Positions 1-8,566 of a stretch of 64,000 bases of DNA are shown here, piece by piece. Every line of letters starts with the position of its first letter. Position 1 is the first letter of the stretch. This DNA comes from Parabacteroides chinchillae (GTDB taxonomy: Bacteria > Bacteroidota > Bacteroidia > Bacteroidales > Tannerellaceae): NCBI RefSeq assembly GCF_900108035.1, contig NZ_FNVS01000010.1:1-64000 (forward strand). Reading direction: 5' to 3'. A model generated the notes under the pieces. The model was not told the origin of the DNA. It did no database searches and saw nothing but the letters and a program-made list of their open reading frames with translations. A program made the position numbers and the translations under genes.

Positions 1-141
1 ATGGCTTTAGCCTGGTTTCAATTGCCGTCTGCTTCAGCTGACAGACTAAAGGGAGATTTATTTTTATTGGCTTTAGCCAAATTTCTTCTTGGAAAGCTCT
101 TTTTAGCTATCTTCTCCAATTGGGCTAAAGACATTGGAGAA
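1..141. repeat. REP-like cluster of imperfect dyads
   Basis: This non-coding stretch holds several related dyads. GGCTTTAGCC occurs at 3-12 and again at 69-78, where it extends to TTGGCTTTAGCCAA (67-80). An inverted GGGCTAAAG lies at 122-130 in the loop of a 9-bp stem (TTCTCCAAT 112-120 with ATTGGAGAA 133-141). A further imperfect dyad, GTCTG with CAGAC, spans 27-46. The repeated CTTTAGCC word in both orientations suggests a dispersed REP/MITE-like element. The family assignment is inference, and the element may continue left of the window. Confidence 0.5.
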
Positions 142-310
142 AAGTGTTCGCGGAAGTGTTAAAATAAAATTCGGTCCGGTTTGTTTTTAAGTTTTTAAAA
201 TAGTGGTTTTGTGTTGTAATATTCTATGTAGTAGCATGCCATATATGACAGTATTTAGGCAGACAACCAAATTGAATAAGGTAAGCAACCTGTAAGAAAA
301 GGGTAGGCAA
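142..310. other. Intergenic stretch, no gene seen
   Basis: AT-rich sequence between the dyad cluster and the terminator palindrome. No ORF with a credible start, no RNA gene and no clear promoter was recognised. Confidence 0.5.
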
Positions 311-368
311 CAATAAAAGGGACTTTCAGGCAAGTTTTATAAAACTTGCCTGAAAGTCCCTTTTATTG
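311..368. terminator. 58-bp perfect palindrome, terminator of the acyl-CoA synthetase gene
   Basis: Positions 311-339 and 340-368 are exact reverse complements (29-bp arms, centre TTTTATAAAA). It lies 28 bases past the stop of the leftward gene at 396-2456 and carries A/T-rich outer ends, so it would terminate in either direction. A perfect arm this long is unusual for a plain terminator. Confidence 0.75.
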
Positions 369-395
369 CTATTTATAACCAAACTGATTTTAGAA

Positions 396-2456
396 TCACT
401 TTTCTATACGTATGCGGGCATCTACTGCAAACAAACCCCTATCTGTTGCAAGCAGCGGATTTATATCCATTTCTTTAATCTCACTGGCAAAACGAAGAAG
501 GGTGGAAAGACGTACTATTATATCAGCATACAATTGTTCATCTATACCTTTCTGTCCGCGTGTACCTTTAATAATAGGATAACCCCGCAAAGAACGGATC
601 ATTGAGAATGTTTCGTCGTACGATAACGGAGACAAACCATAAGAAACATCCTGAAGGACTTCAACAAAAATACCTCCTAAACCACATAAGACAACGTGCC
701 CGAAACGATCTTCATATTTCGCACCCAGAAATAACTCCTGCCCTTTCAGCATCGGTTGAATCATTATTGCTTCTACCCCCGGCAAGCGCATCATACGTTC
801 ATATTCAAACAATAAATGCTCCTCACAACGAACGTTCAACGCCACTCCTCCAATGTCGCTTTTATGGACAGGTCCAACTACTTTTGCCACCACCGGATAC
901 TTGACTTTCTTGGCAAAAGCGATCAATTCGTCTTTATCAGTAGATGTAAACTCTTCTACCAAAGGAATATTTGCAGCACATAGCAACATACGAACCTCTT
1001 CAGGTTTGAGATACCCACTCCCCGGCAACCGGTCTATAATACGGCGGACTTCGGGAACATCAACACCATATAACTGAATGTCCGTACTAGCAGGCTTCGG
1101 CGTATTTATCACGCGTGAAAGAGCTGTTCCCAATGTTACTTCATCCGAGAAATTAACATGTCCTTTCTTAACAAAACTCTTTACCTCGGGACCTGCTGTT
1201 ACAATTGAGGGCAAAACAGGGAAAATAGGCTTCTTGCATTCCTCCATTTTCTTATGCAACACTTCATATGTATCATATAATTTAACCAAACCGGGACTAC
1301 CGAAAATAACCATTATCAAATCAATATTCTCAAACTTATTTTCGCAATAGTCGATAGCTGTCGCCAAATGCTCAGGCGTTCCGGTTCCTATTATATCGAT
1401 CGGATTGCCAACTGCTGCACCCGGATATAGTTTTGATTTCAACTCATTAGCTACAGGGCCTTCCAGATTCGGAACATTCAAACGGCCTTTAGATAAAGCA
1501 TCCGCAAGCATTACTGCCGGACCACCGGCATGAGTTACAATAGCACAATTTTTGCCTTTTACATCCTTTAAGGTAAAGATACTAGCCACTGTAGTCAATT
1601 CTTCACGACTGAAACAACGAACAATACCTGCCTTACGGAATAAAGCCTCAACAGCCGAATCTGAACTGGCAATTGCTCCTGTATGAGAAGAAGCCGCACG
1701 CTTACCGGATTCGGTACTACCAGCTTTAATAGCAGCAATCTTACAACCTTTACGTATCAAAGAAGATGCGTGGTACAACAATTTATCGGGTTGCTTGATC
1801 TGTTCTATGTAAAGCATTTTTATTTTAGAATCGAACACCGGATCAAAATTACGATCCATATATTCCAGTATCTCCTCTACTCCGTTCTGTTTGGAATTGC
1901 CAACCGACCAAACGGAAGAAAAACGAAGTCCTTTTGTCAATGCAGATTCAATAATAAACAAAGCCGTACCACCCGAACTGGAAATAAAATCTACACCATC
2001 CTGATGAAACTCCGGTATCGGCTGAGTGAATACACCATGATAATTCATATTCATCAATCCGATACAATTGGGTCCGATCAAAGCTGCATTCGCTTCTTCT
2101 ACAATATCCAGCATACGTTGTTCCAGAATTGCACCTTCATGCGTTTCCTCCCCAAAACCGGCCGATATTACAATAAAGGCTTTTACGCCTTTCTCCCTGG
2201 TCAATACTTCCATTACGTCCGGGCACGATTTACCTGGTATGGAAATAATAGCCAACTCTGTATCCGGTATATCATGTACAGACGGATATGACTTCACTCC
2301 CTGTACATCGGTCTCTTTTGCATTTACAACGTACAAGTCTCCTTTATATTTACCATCCAACAAATTACGTACTAAACGGCCACCCGGCTTATGTACATTG
2401 TTGGAACCTCCCACCACTACGATGCTTTGAGGATTAATTAGCTCTCGGTTAATCAT
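396..2456 (-). CDS. ADP-forming acetate/acyl-CoA synthetase, fused alpha-beta
   Basis: The 686-residue protein looks like a single-chain NDP-forming acyl-CoA synthetase, which converts acyl-CoA + ADP + Pi to acid + CoA + ATP, a substrate-level phosphorylation step in fermenters. The N-terminal CoA-binding Rossmann domain begins SIVVVGGSNN (residues 11-20). The central domains follow the succinyl-CoA-ligase pattern. SSHTG puts the expected phospho-histidine at His258. Residues from about 470 to the end form the ATP-grasp beta part. The ATG at 2456 is preceded by a good Bacteroidota promoter. It is transcribed separately from hypB. Acetyl-CoA is the likeliest substrate, but the sequence does not settle specificity. 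Confidence 0.88.
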   Translation of the reverse strand: MINRELINPQSIVVVGGSNNVHKPGGRLVRNLLDGKYKGDLYVVNAKETDVQGVKSYPSVHDIPDTELAIISIPGKSCPDVMEVLTREKGVKAFIVISAGFGEETHEGAILEQRMLDIVEEANAALIGPNCIGLMNMNYHGVFTQPIPEFHQDGVDFISSSGGTALFIIESALTKGLRFSSVWSVGNSKQNGVEEILEYMDRNFDPVFDSKIKMLYIEQIKQPDKLLYHASSLIRKGCKIAAIKAGSTESGKRAASSHTGAIASSDSAVEALFRKAGIVRCFSREELTTVASIFTLKDVKGKNCAIVTHAGGPAVMLADALSKGRLNVPNLEGPVANELKSKLYPGAAVGNPIDIIGTGTPEHLATAIDYCENKFENIDLIMVIFGSPGLVKLYDTYEVLHKKMEECKKPIFPVLPSIVTAGPEVKSFVKKGHVNFSDEVTLGTALSRVINTPKPASTDIQLYGVDVPEVRRIIDRLPGSGYLKPEEVRMLLCAANIPLVEEFTSTDKDELIAFAKKVKYPVVAKVVGPVHKSDIGGVALNVRCEEHLLFEYERMMRLPGVEAIMIQPMLKGQELFLGAKYEDRFGHVVLCGLGGIFVEVLQDVSYGLSPLSYDETFSMIRSLRGYPIIKGTRGQKGIDEQLYADIIVRLSTLLRFASEIKEMDINPLLATDRGLFAVDARIRIEK

Positions 2457-2491
2457 AACATTTTGATTAAAATAGATTCAGCGAACGGGAA

Positions 2492-2525
2492 CAAATATAG
2501 TTTTTTTATCGACTTTTTCGCCAAA
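2492..2525 (-). promoter_or_regulatory. Promoter of the acyl-CoA synthetase gene
   Basis: On the minus strand a perfect -7 box TATATTTG (2492-2499) is preceded by TTTG (2522-2525) with 22 bases between. It lies about 35 bases ahead of the ATG at 2456. Confidence 0.6.
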
Positions 2526-2535
2526 TTCGGATAAT

Positions 2536-3258
2536 TTATTTACACTTTGCACATTCAGCAAGCAACCAGTTACACCAGTTATCCATTCCGTCTCCTTGCA
2601 GAGCAGAAACTTCGAATATCTGTAAATGATGATTTACCTTCAAGGCATTTTCTTTTAATTCGGCTACACTTGTATTCAGATAAGGAGCCAGATCTATCTT
2701 ATTAATAACACAAACTTCCGCCTCGGCAAATATATGCGGATATTTCAGCGGTTTATCGTCACCTTCGGTTGTACTGACAATCACCACTTTTCTGGCTTCT
2801 CCCAGATCAAACATCGCAGGACAAACCAAATTGCCGACATTCTCAACGAACAAGACCGATCCTTCCACCGGATTAAGATGTTTTACCGCATGATTTACCA
2901 TAGACGCTTCCAAATGACAACCCGTTCCTGTATTTACCTGGAAAACGGGAACATCCAACGCCGATATCCGGTCGGCATCATTAGAAGTCTGCTGGTCTCC
3001 TTCTATTACATATATAGATTGCTTACCTTTAAGCCGTCGGATCGTTTCTTCCAGCAGGGTTGTTTTACCAGAACCGGGCGAACTCATCAAGTTCAGTACA
3101 AAAAGTCTTTTGGCTTCAAAATAGCCTCTGTTTCGTTCCGCCAGAAGATTATTGCGCTGAAGAATATCCTGTTCCAGATTTATAACAGCTACTTCTTCAT
3201 GGTGGTGTCCATGTTCATGTGAATGATGATGCTCTCCGCATCCGCAAGTTCCACACAT
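2536..3258 (-). CDS. hypB: Hydrogenase nickel-incorporation GTPase HypB
   Basis: HypB delivers nickel to the precursor of the hydrogenase large subunit, working with HypA. The 240-residue protein starts with the high-affinity metal motif CGTCGCG (residues 2-8) followed by a histidine-rich stretch to about residue 20, which can store nickel. The GTPase domain shows the P-loop SSPGSGKTT (59-67) and the guanine-specificity NKID motif. The internal-site sequence NLVCPAMFDLGE is present. It is the last gene of a leftward hypF-hypA-hypB set, 32 bases after hypA. GC content falls to about 42% in a counted row here, against about 57% in hypF. Confidence 0.96.
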   Translation of the reverse strand: MCGTCGCGEHHHSHEHGHHHEEVAVINLEQDILQRNNLLAERNRGYFEAKRLFVLNLMSSPGSGKTTLLEETIRRLKGKQSIYVIEGDQQTSNDADRISALDVPVFQVNTGTGCHLEASMVNHAVKHLNPVEGSVLFVENVGNLVCPAMFDLGEARKVVIVSTTEGDDKPLKYPHIFAEAEVCVINKIDLAPYLNTSVAELKENALKVNHHLQIFEVSALQGDGMDNWCNWLLAECAKCK

Positions 3259-3290
3259 ACGCTTTGTTTTTTATAGTTTGAATTCCTTTT

Positions 3291-3632
3291 CTATTTAATA
3301 ACAATCGACTTTATACGAAGCTCTTTTCCGTGCAGGATATTTATCAGCCACGAACCGCAATGGGGGCAAGAAGCATATAGAGCACTAGTAGGAAATCGTG
3401 TTCCACACTCGCCGCAACAAGCCTCGCCATCTATATAATGGCGCACTATACGGGCTTTGTCAAGCATAGTGCCTTTCACAGCACTTTCAAGAGCAAATTC
3501 CAGCGTTTGCAATTCTACACCAGCAAGACACCCAATCTCCAACTCCAGCTCTTCTATCGCCGAAGCCTGCCTCTCGCGGGCCTTTTCTTCTGCAAGTTCT
3601 ACAATACTCTGCGCTATTGATAATTCATGCAT
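3291..3632 (-). CDS. hypA: Hydrogenase nickel metallochaperone HypA
   Basis: HypA is a small nickel- and zinc-binding protein that partners HypB in loading nickel into the hydrogenase. The start is set at 3632 because the family needs an N-terminal Met-His-Glu nickel site: this gives MHELSIAQ, 113 residues. The upstream TTG at 3638 would bury that histidine. The zinc site is two Cys pairs, CCGECG and CPHCGS, near the middle and C-terminus. The gene lies 55 bases after hypF and 32 before hypB in the same leftward transcript. Confidence 0.95.
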   Translation of the reverse strand: MHELSIAQSIVELAEEKARERQASAIEELELEIGCLAGVELQTLEFALESAVKGTMLDKARIVRHYIDGEACCGECGTRFPTSALYASCPHCGSWLINILHGKELRIKSIVIK

Positions 3633-3687
3633 ATACAAATGTAAACGGAATATCCGTATTAAACTCTATTTATATAACAAATATTGT

Positions 3688-5970
3688 TCAAGGATTGTTA
3701 AGGCGCTTTGCTGCCGCAACCGTTAATTGTCCTGCCGCCACGCCACTATCGTTACACGGAATACGCGAAGGTATATATAAAGGTATATCCACATCGGCAA
3801 ACATGCGTTGCAACGTCTCCGTAAGAAATTTATTCTGAAAACATCCGCCGGATATTACCACTTTCCGTGCACCCGTGAGGTTTAATAGTTGTTCGGCCTT
3901 CTGTCTGATCACAGCAGCCAGTGTAAGATGGAAACGGGCAGAAATCACTCCGACAGAAACACCGTCTGCCTTATCCTTTATAACCGATTCCAAAACAGAG
4001 CGAAAAGAGACAGTTTCACCTCTCTTCCCGTCAACAGGATAGAGTATCTGCCTTGCATCCATAATGGTTTGCTCCAACAGAATGGGTGCTTCGGCCTGCC
4101 GTGTTGCCACATCACAGACTCCCAACAAAGAAGCCACAGCATCAAACAACCGGCCAGCACTGGAGGTATAAGGCGTATTCACCTTCTTTTCCATCATCTT
4201 CTGCAACATTCCGATCTTCTCTTTTCCGATCCGTTCTTCAAATGCAGCCGGAACCGGCAGTCCATAATGCCATAGATAAGCAACCGCCATGCGCCACGGC
4301 TCCACAGAAGCCTTATCTCCGCCCGGTAGAGGAACGGGCTCAAAGTATGACAAACGCGTATATTCCATACGGTCGCAGAGAAAAAACTCACCGCCCCAAA
4401 CCGTACCATCATCACCCAGCCCGGTACCATCCATTACGATGGCTATAACAGGCTCGTGCAAACCATGTTCCAGCATACAAGCAACAGCATGTGCATGGTG
4501 ATGTTGCACCTTCAGCAAAGGAAGTTGTTCCTCCTGAGCCAGGCGGGCAGCTTCGCGTGAAGAAAGATAATCGGGATGAAGGTCGCAAACCAGATAGTCG
4601 GGTATAAAGCGGAACAGATGCCGGAAACGATTCAGCGATTCGCAATAAAAAGCATACGTCTCCCAGTTCTTCAAATCGCCGATATACTGGCTCTGCAAAA
4701 CGGTATCGCCTTTTCCCAAAGCAAACGTATTCACCTTCTCGGCACCGAATGCCAAAATCCCCTCCACCGGCATATCCGCAAAGAAAGGCTCCGGTACATA
4801 TCCGCGCGAACGGCGTATCAGGCAAGGCTGCGTGCCACAAACCTGCACTACAGAATCGTCTACCCGATTATGTATATCCCGGTTATGATGGAGTATAAGG
4901 GACACTTCAGACTGCAATTGCCTTTCGGCCTCTTCGGGAGTAATAAGGATGGGGACTTCACTCAGGTTGCCACTCGTCATCACTAATACCGGAGTTTGCA
5001 GGCAGTCGAACCAGTCATAATGCACAGGCATATATGGAAGCATGCAGCCCAACGTGCGCATACCTGGATTCAGAGCTGCCGGCAAAGACGGTTGTTGCAG
5101 CTTTTGTTTCAGCAAAACAATAGGCCGACGCCACGACGCCAGGCAGTCTTCTTCTGCCGCATTTACTTCGGCATACCCATGTACTGCTTTCATGTCCCGG
5201 AACATCACAGCAAACGGTTTGCTGTCACGCTGCTTTATCACCCGAAGGTGTTGCACGGCTCGTTCGTTCAAGGCATCACATACCAGATGATAACCGCCTA
5301 TACCCTTCACGGCAATCACTTCGCCACCGGCAATTAAACGGGCAGTCAGTTTCAGCAAAAAAGAATAATCCGCATACCTTTGTCCTTTGTAAATTGCATA
5401 ATAAGATGGTCCGCAATGATTGCAAGCTATCGGCTGCGCATGAAAACGACGGTCGGCTACATCTTCATACTCCGTCCGGCAAACAGGGCACATAGGAAAG
5501 ACAGACATCGTAGTCTGTTGCCTGTCATAAGGCAAATCGCGAATGATAGAAAAGCGAGGGCCGCAATGTGTACAGTTAACAAACGGATACCGAATGCGCG
5601 CAGCCTGCAACCCGCGGTCTTTCAAACAGTCGGAGCAAACAGCAATATCCGGAGAAACTTGCGTAACCCTGTCGGAATCTGAACGGCTTGGCAAAATACG
5701 GAAATCCGTAAAAACAGTATCTTCTTCCGGTTCTTCACTTTCTATAATCTGATGAATGAAAGCAACTGGTGGATGCTCTTTCCAAATACGCTCAATAAAA
5801 ACAGCCTTCCGGCCAGAAGGAAAACAAGCGCGGATATAAACACCGTCCGTACGGTTGTCTACCTCGCCCTTTATCCCCATCTCCGTAGCCAGGTGATAGA
5901 TAAACGGACGGAAGCCGACCCCTTGCACCTGTCCGCGGACAACCAAACCAGTTATCTTTGCTTTCTTCAT
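3688..5970 (-). CDS. hypF: Carbamoyltransferase HypF
   Basis: HypF uses carbamoyl phosphate and ATP to place a carbamoyl group on the C-terminal cysteine of HypE, the source of the cyanide ligands of the NiFe site. With the ATG at 5970 the protein is 760 residues; a GTG at 5976 is less likely because it overlaps the promoter box. Domains in order: acylphosphatase (VRGQVQGVGFRPF), two zinc-finger pairs (CSDC...CTHCGP and CPVC...CNHCGP), a YrdC-like nucleotide domain and a Kae1-like domain with HHHAHA and DGTGLG motifs. It heads the hypFAB transcript, divergent from hypC. Rows counted here reach about 57% GC, well above the window's other genes. Confidence 0.96.
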   Translation of the reverse strand: MKKAKITGLVVRGQVQGVGFRPFIYHLATEMGIKGEVDNRTDGVYIRACFPSGRKAVFIERIWKEHPPVAFIHQIIESEEPEEDTVFTDFRILPSRSDSDRVTQVSPDIAVCSDCLKDRGLQAARIRYPFVNCTHCGPRFSIIRDLPYDRQQTTMSVFPMCPVCRTEYEDVADRRFHAQPIACNHCGPSYYAIYKGQRYADYSFLLKLTARLIAGGEVIAVKGIGGYHLVCDALNERAVQHLRVIKQRDSKPFAVMFRDMKAVHGYAEVNAAEEDCLASWRRPIVLLKQKLQQPSLPAALNPGMRTLGCMLPYMPVHYDWFDCLQTPVLVMTSGNLSEVPILITPEEAERQLQSEVSLILHHNRDIHNRVDDSVVQVCGTQPCLIRRSRGYVPEPFFADMPVEGILAFGAEKVNTFALGKGDTVLQSQYIGDLKNWETYAFYCESLNRFRHLFRFIPDYLVCDLHPDYLSSREAARLAQEEQLPLLKVQHHHAHAVACMLEHGLHEPVIAIVMDGTGLGDDGTVWGGEFFLCDRMEYTRLSYFEPVPLPGGDKASVEPWRMAVAYLWHYGLPVPAAFEERIGKEKIGMLQKMMEKKVNTPYTSSAGRLFDAVASLLGVCDVATRQAEAPILLEQTIMDARQILYPVDGKRGETVSFRSVLESVIKDKADGVSVGVISARFHLTLAAVIRQKAEQLLNLTGARKVVISGGCFQNKFLTETLQRMFADVDIPLYIPSRIPCNDSGVAAGQLTVAAAKRLNNP

Positions 5971-5975
5971 AAACA

Positions 5976-5983
5976 CAAAGATA
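5976..5983 (-). promoter_or_regulatory. -7 box ahead of hypF, possibly leaderless
   Basis: The minus strand reads TATCTTTG, a perfect TAnnTTTG box, ending only 5 bases before the hypF ATG at 5970. At usual Bacteroidota spacing transcription would begin at or next to the start codon. No convincing -33 TTTG is seen, so this is tentative. Confidence 0.4.
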
Positions 5984-6081
5984 ACCTATTTTCGTATTAA
6001 TATCACCAGCTTTACACCTCTCCCACCGGAAACTTAAAACGTTTGCCTATTATCGATCAACATACGCAACCTACTTACCGA

Positions 6082-6098
6082 TATATTTGTTACATTTG
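6082..6098 (+). promoter_or_regulatory. Candidate promoter boxes of the hypCDE-hydrogenase operon
   Basis: Two perfect TAnnTTTG boxes follow each other: TATATTTG (6082-6089) and TACATTTG (6091-6098), 36 bases before the hypC ATG. No clear -33 element is seen for either. They sit in the divergent hypF/hypC gap and would drive the rightward operon. Confidence 0.5.
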
Positions 6099-6133
6099 AA
6101 AGCGCGAAGAAAGTTAACAAAAATCATTTCAAT

Positions 6134-6364
6134 ATGTGTTTAGCAGTACCAGGCAAAATAATAAGCATTGACCAGCGTATTGAAGATTTGGCCATGGCAA
6201 AGGTAGATTTCGGAGGAATAATCAAAAATATCTGCATTCAATGGGTCGATGTAGCCGAAGGCGATTATATCCTGGCACATGCCGGAATGGCTATTTCCGT
6301 AGTAGACTCCCAAGAAGCGGAACAAACGCTGGCCGACCTGAAACAACTTACCATCGACTGCTGA
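6134..6364 (+). CDS. hypC: Hydrogenase maturation chaperone HypC
   Basis: HypC carries the Fe(CN)2CO moiety with HypD and docks it into the large-subunit precursor. The 76-residue protein begins MCLAVPGKI, giving the essential Cys2 after removal of Met1, and has the usual OB-like length. It opens the rightward operon, 15 bases before hypD. A CooC/HupF-type paralogue is unlikely because the MCLAVPG motif is exact and the locus holds the full hyp set. Confidence 0.96.
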   Translation: MCLAVPGKIISIDQRIEDLAMAKVDFGGIIKNICIQWVDVAEGDYILAHAGMAISVVDSQEAEQTLADLKQLTIDC

Positions 6365-6379
6365 GTAATACAGTATAGT

Positions 6380-7462
6380 ATGAAATACGCCGACGAATAT
6401 AAAGACAAACAACAAGTACAAGCCCTGGTTCATGCCATCCGCAAAACAGTGACACGTCCTTGGCACATCATGGAAATATGCGGCGGACAAACGTACGCCA
6501 TAGCCCGCTATCGTCTGGAAGAAATGCTGCCGCCGGAAATACGGCTGCTTCACGGACCAGGCTGCCCCGTATGCGTCACACCTGTCGAAACGATAGACCG
6601 GGCATTATATATAGCCAGCCAACCCAATGTCATTCTGGCTTCCTTCGGAGATATGATGCGCGTTCCCGGAAGTAAAGAAGATTTATTACAAATAAAGGCC
6701 AAAGGAGCAGACATTCGCATGCTCTACTCTCCGTTGGATGCAGTCACGTTAGCCGCAGAGAACCCGGACAAAGAAGTCGTATTCTTCGCTATCGGTTTCG
6801 AAACAACAACACCCATACACCTGATGGCTCTGAAGGAGGCTATCAGACGGAAATTGGACAATTTCTCCCTGCTCACCTCCCTGTTTACCGTACCGCCGGC
6901 AATTGAAACAATTCTTTCAGACAAAGATTGCAAGGTAGACGGATTCCTTACAGCCGGCCATGTATGCGCCATTACAGGAAACAGCACCTACCATCGGCTA
7001 TCCGAACAATATAAAACGCCAATGGTTGTGACAGGCTTCGAGCCTGTCGATCTTCTATACGGCATCTACCGGTGCCTCTGTCAGCTGGAGGCAGGTATCT
7101 ATAAGTCGGAGAACGCTTATAAACGAGCCGTTCCCGAAGAAGGAAACCTCCAGGCTCGTGCCCTGATGGACGAAATGCTCAAACCATGTGATCAGGAATG
7201 GCGCGGAATAGGGATTATCCCGAATAGTGGGAGGCAACTCAGGCAAGAGCTGAAAAAGTATTCCTCCCGGGAGAAATTCAGATTTCATCCGAAGGAAATC
7301 CGGTTTCCGTCCGCATGCATTGCCGGAGAGATTATGAGAGGAAAGAAACAACCGGGCGACTGCCCCCATTTCGGAACGGCCTGTCATCCGGAACACCCTA
7401 TAGGTGCACCGATGGTTTCGTCGGAAGGCGTTTGTGCCGCTTACTACATGAATAAGAAGTAG
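6380..7462 (+). CDS. hypD: Hydrogenase maturation iron-sulfur protein HypD
   Basis: HypD is the [4Fe-4S] scaffold on which the Fe(CN)2CO group is assembled with HypC and HypE. The 360-residue sequence has the family motifs: EICGGQTYAI near residue 35, GPGCPVC near 60, and the C-terminal cluster region with CPHFGTAC, HPIGAPMVSSEG and a final cysteine before AAYY. Length is typical. It lies between hypC and hypE on the plus strand, with gaps of 15 and 32 bases, in the hydrogenase operon. Confidence 0.96.
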   Translation: MKYADEYKDKQQVQALVHAIRKTVTRPWHIMEICGGQTYAIARYRLEEMLPPEIRLLHGPGCPVCVTPVETIDRALYIASQPNVILASFGDMMRVPGSKEDLLQIKAKGADIRMLYSPLDAVTLAAENPDKEVVFFAIGFETTTPIHLMALKEAIRRKLDNFSLLTSLFTVPPAIETILSDKDCKVDGFLTAGHVCAITGNSTYHRLSEQYKTPMVVTGFEPVDLLYGIYRCLCQLEAGIYKSENAYKRAVPEEGNLQARALMDEMLKPCDQEWRGIGIIPNSGRQLRQELKKYSSREKFRFHPKEIRFPSACIAGEIMRGKKQPGDCPHFGTACHPEHPIGAPMVSSEGVCAAYYMNKK

Positions 7463-7494
7463 TCATTCTGACTACTTAAATAAAAGAAAAGAAT

Positions 7495-8532
7495 ATGGAA
7501 CTAAATTGCCCGATTCCCTTTACCGATTCAGACTGTGTTCTACTGGCACACGGAGGTGGAGGAAGAATGACGCACCAGCTTATCAGCCGTATTTTCTATC
7601 CGGCTTTTCGCAATCCGTTGCTGGAGCAAGATCACGACGGTTGTGTCTTTCCTGTTTCAGCCGGAAGGATGGCTTATTCTACCGACTCATTCGTGGTTGA
7701 TCCGATCTTTTTTCCCGGAGGAAACATCGGCGACCTGGCTGTGAACGGTACGGTAAACGATCTGGCTTGCTGTGGCGCCAAGCCGCTTTATCTCACGGCC
7801 GGATTCATACTGGAAGAAGGATTAAAACTGAATGACCTGGAACGCATCGTACAATCTATGAAAAAAGCGGCCGACCGTGCCGGAATACAAATCGTTGCCG
7901 GCGATACCAAAGTAGTAGAACGAGGCAAATGCGACAAACTATTTATCAATACCAGCGGCATAGGGATTGTGCCGGCAGGCATACACATTGCACCTTCACA
8001 GGTACAAGAAGGCGATGTGGTTATATGCAGCGGGGCCATAGGAGTACACGGCATAACGATTCTTTCCGCCCGCGAAAGCCTTGGCTTCGAAACAAACCTG
8101 AAAAGCGATACCGTTTCTCTAAACAATATGCTTTCAGAATTGTTAACATCTATAGAGGAAGTACATGTTTTACGCGACCCTACACGAGGAGGCGTAAGCG
8201 GAACTTTAAATGAAATTGCCCAGGCTGCCAACGCAGAGATTATCCTTGACGAAACATCCCTGCCTATTCCCGAAGAAGTACGCGCCGCTTCCGACATTTT
8301 GGGGCTAGACCCGCTTTATATAGCCAATGAAGGGCTCGTATTAATTATTTTACCGGAGAAGGATGCCCAAACAGCATTATCCGTCATGCATCGTTTTGAC
8401 GAAGGAAGAAAAGCAACTGTCATAGGGCGCATATCTTCAAAAGGAAAAGCGCTCGTCAGGATGAAAACCATTTACGGTAATTACCGTATTGTTGATATGC
8501 TGAGCGGCGAACAGCTTCCCCGGATTTGTTGA
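7495..8532 (+). CDS. hypE: Hydrogenase maturation protein HypE
   Basis: HypE dehydrates the thiocarboxamide that HypF makes on its C-terminal cysteine to thiocyanate, then passes cyanide to the HypC-HypD complex. The 345-residue protein has the AIR-synthase fold signature (LAHGGGGRM near the start, VAGDTKVVERG in the middle) and ends exactly in PRIC, the modified cysteine being the last residue. It is followed 34 bases later by the hydrogenase small subunit. Confidence 0.96.
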   Translation: MELNCPIPFTDSDCVLLAHGGGGRMTHQLISRIFYPAFRNPLLEQDHDGCVFPVSAGRMAYSTDSFVVDPIFFPGGNIGDLAVNGTVNDLACCGAKPLYLTAGFILEEGLKLNDLERIVQSMKKAADRAGIQIVAGDTKVVERGKCDKLFINTSGIGIVPAGIHIAPSQVQEGDVVICSGAIGVHGITILSARESLGFETNLKSDTVSLNNMLSELLTSIEEVHVLRDPTRGGVSGTLNEIAQAANAEIILDETSLPIPEEVRAASDILGLDPLYIANEGLVLIILPEKDAQTALSVMHRFDEGRKATVIGRISSKGKALVRMKTIYGNYRIVDMLSGEQLPRIC

Positions 8533-8566
8533 TGATGAAAGCATAAACTATTAACAAGAATAAGTT

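Noticed and set aside
1683-2291. A 202-codon open frame on the plus strand opposite the acyl-CoA synthetase gene
   Set aside because: The encoded sequence is low-complexity and unlike any family, while the opposite strand encodes a clear full-length enzyme; it is an antisense shadow.
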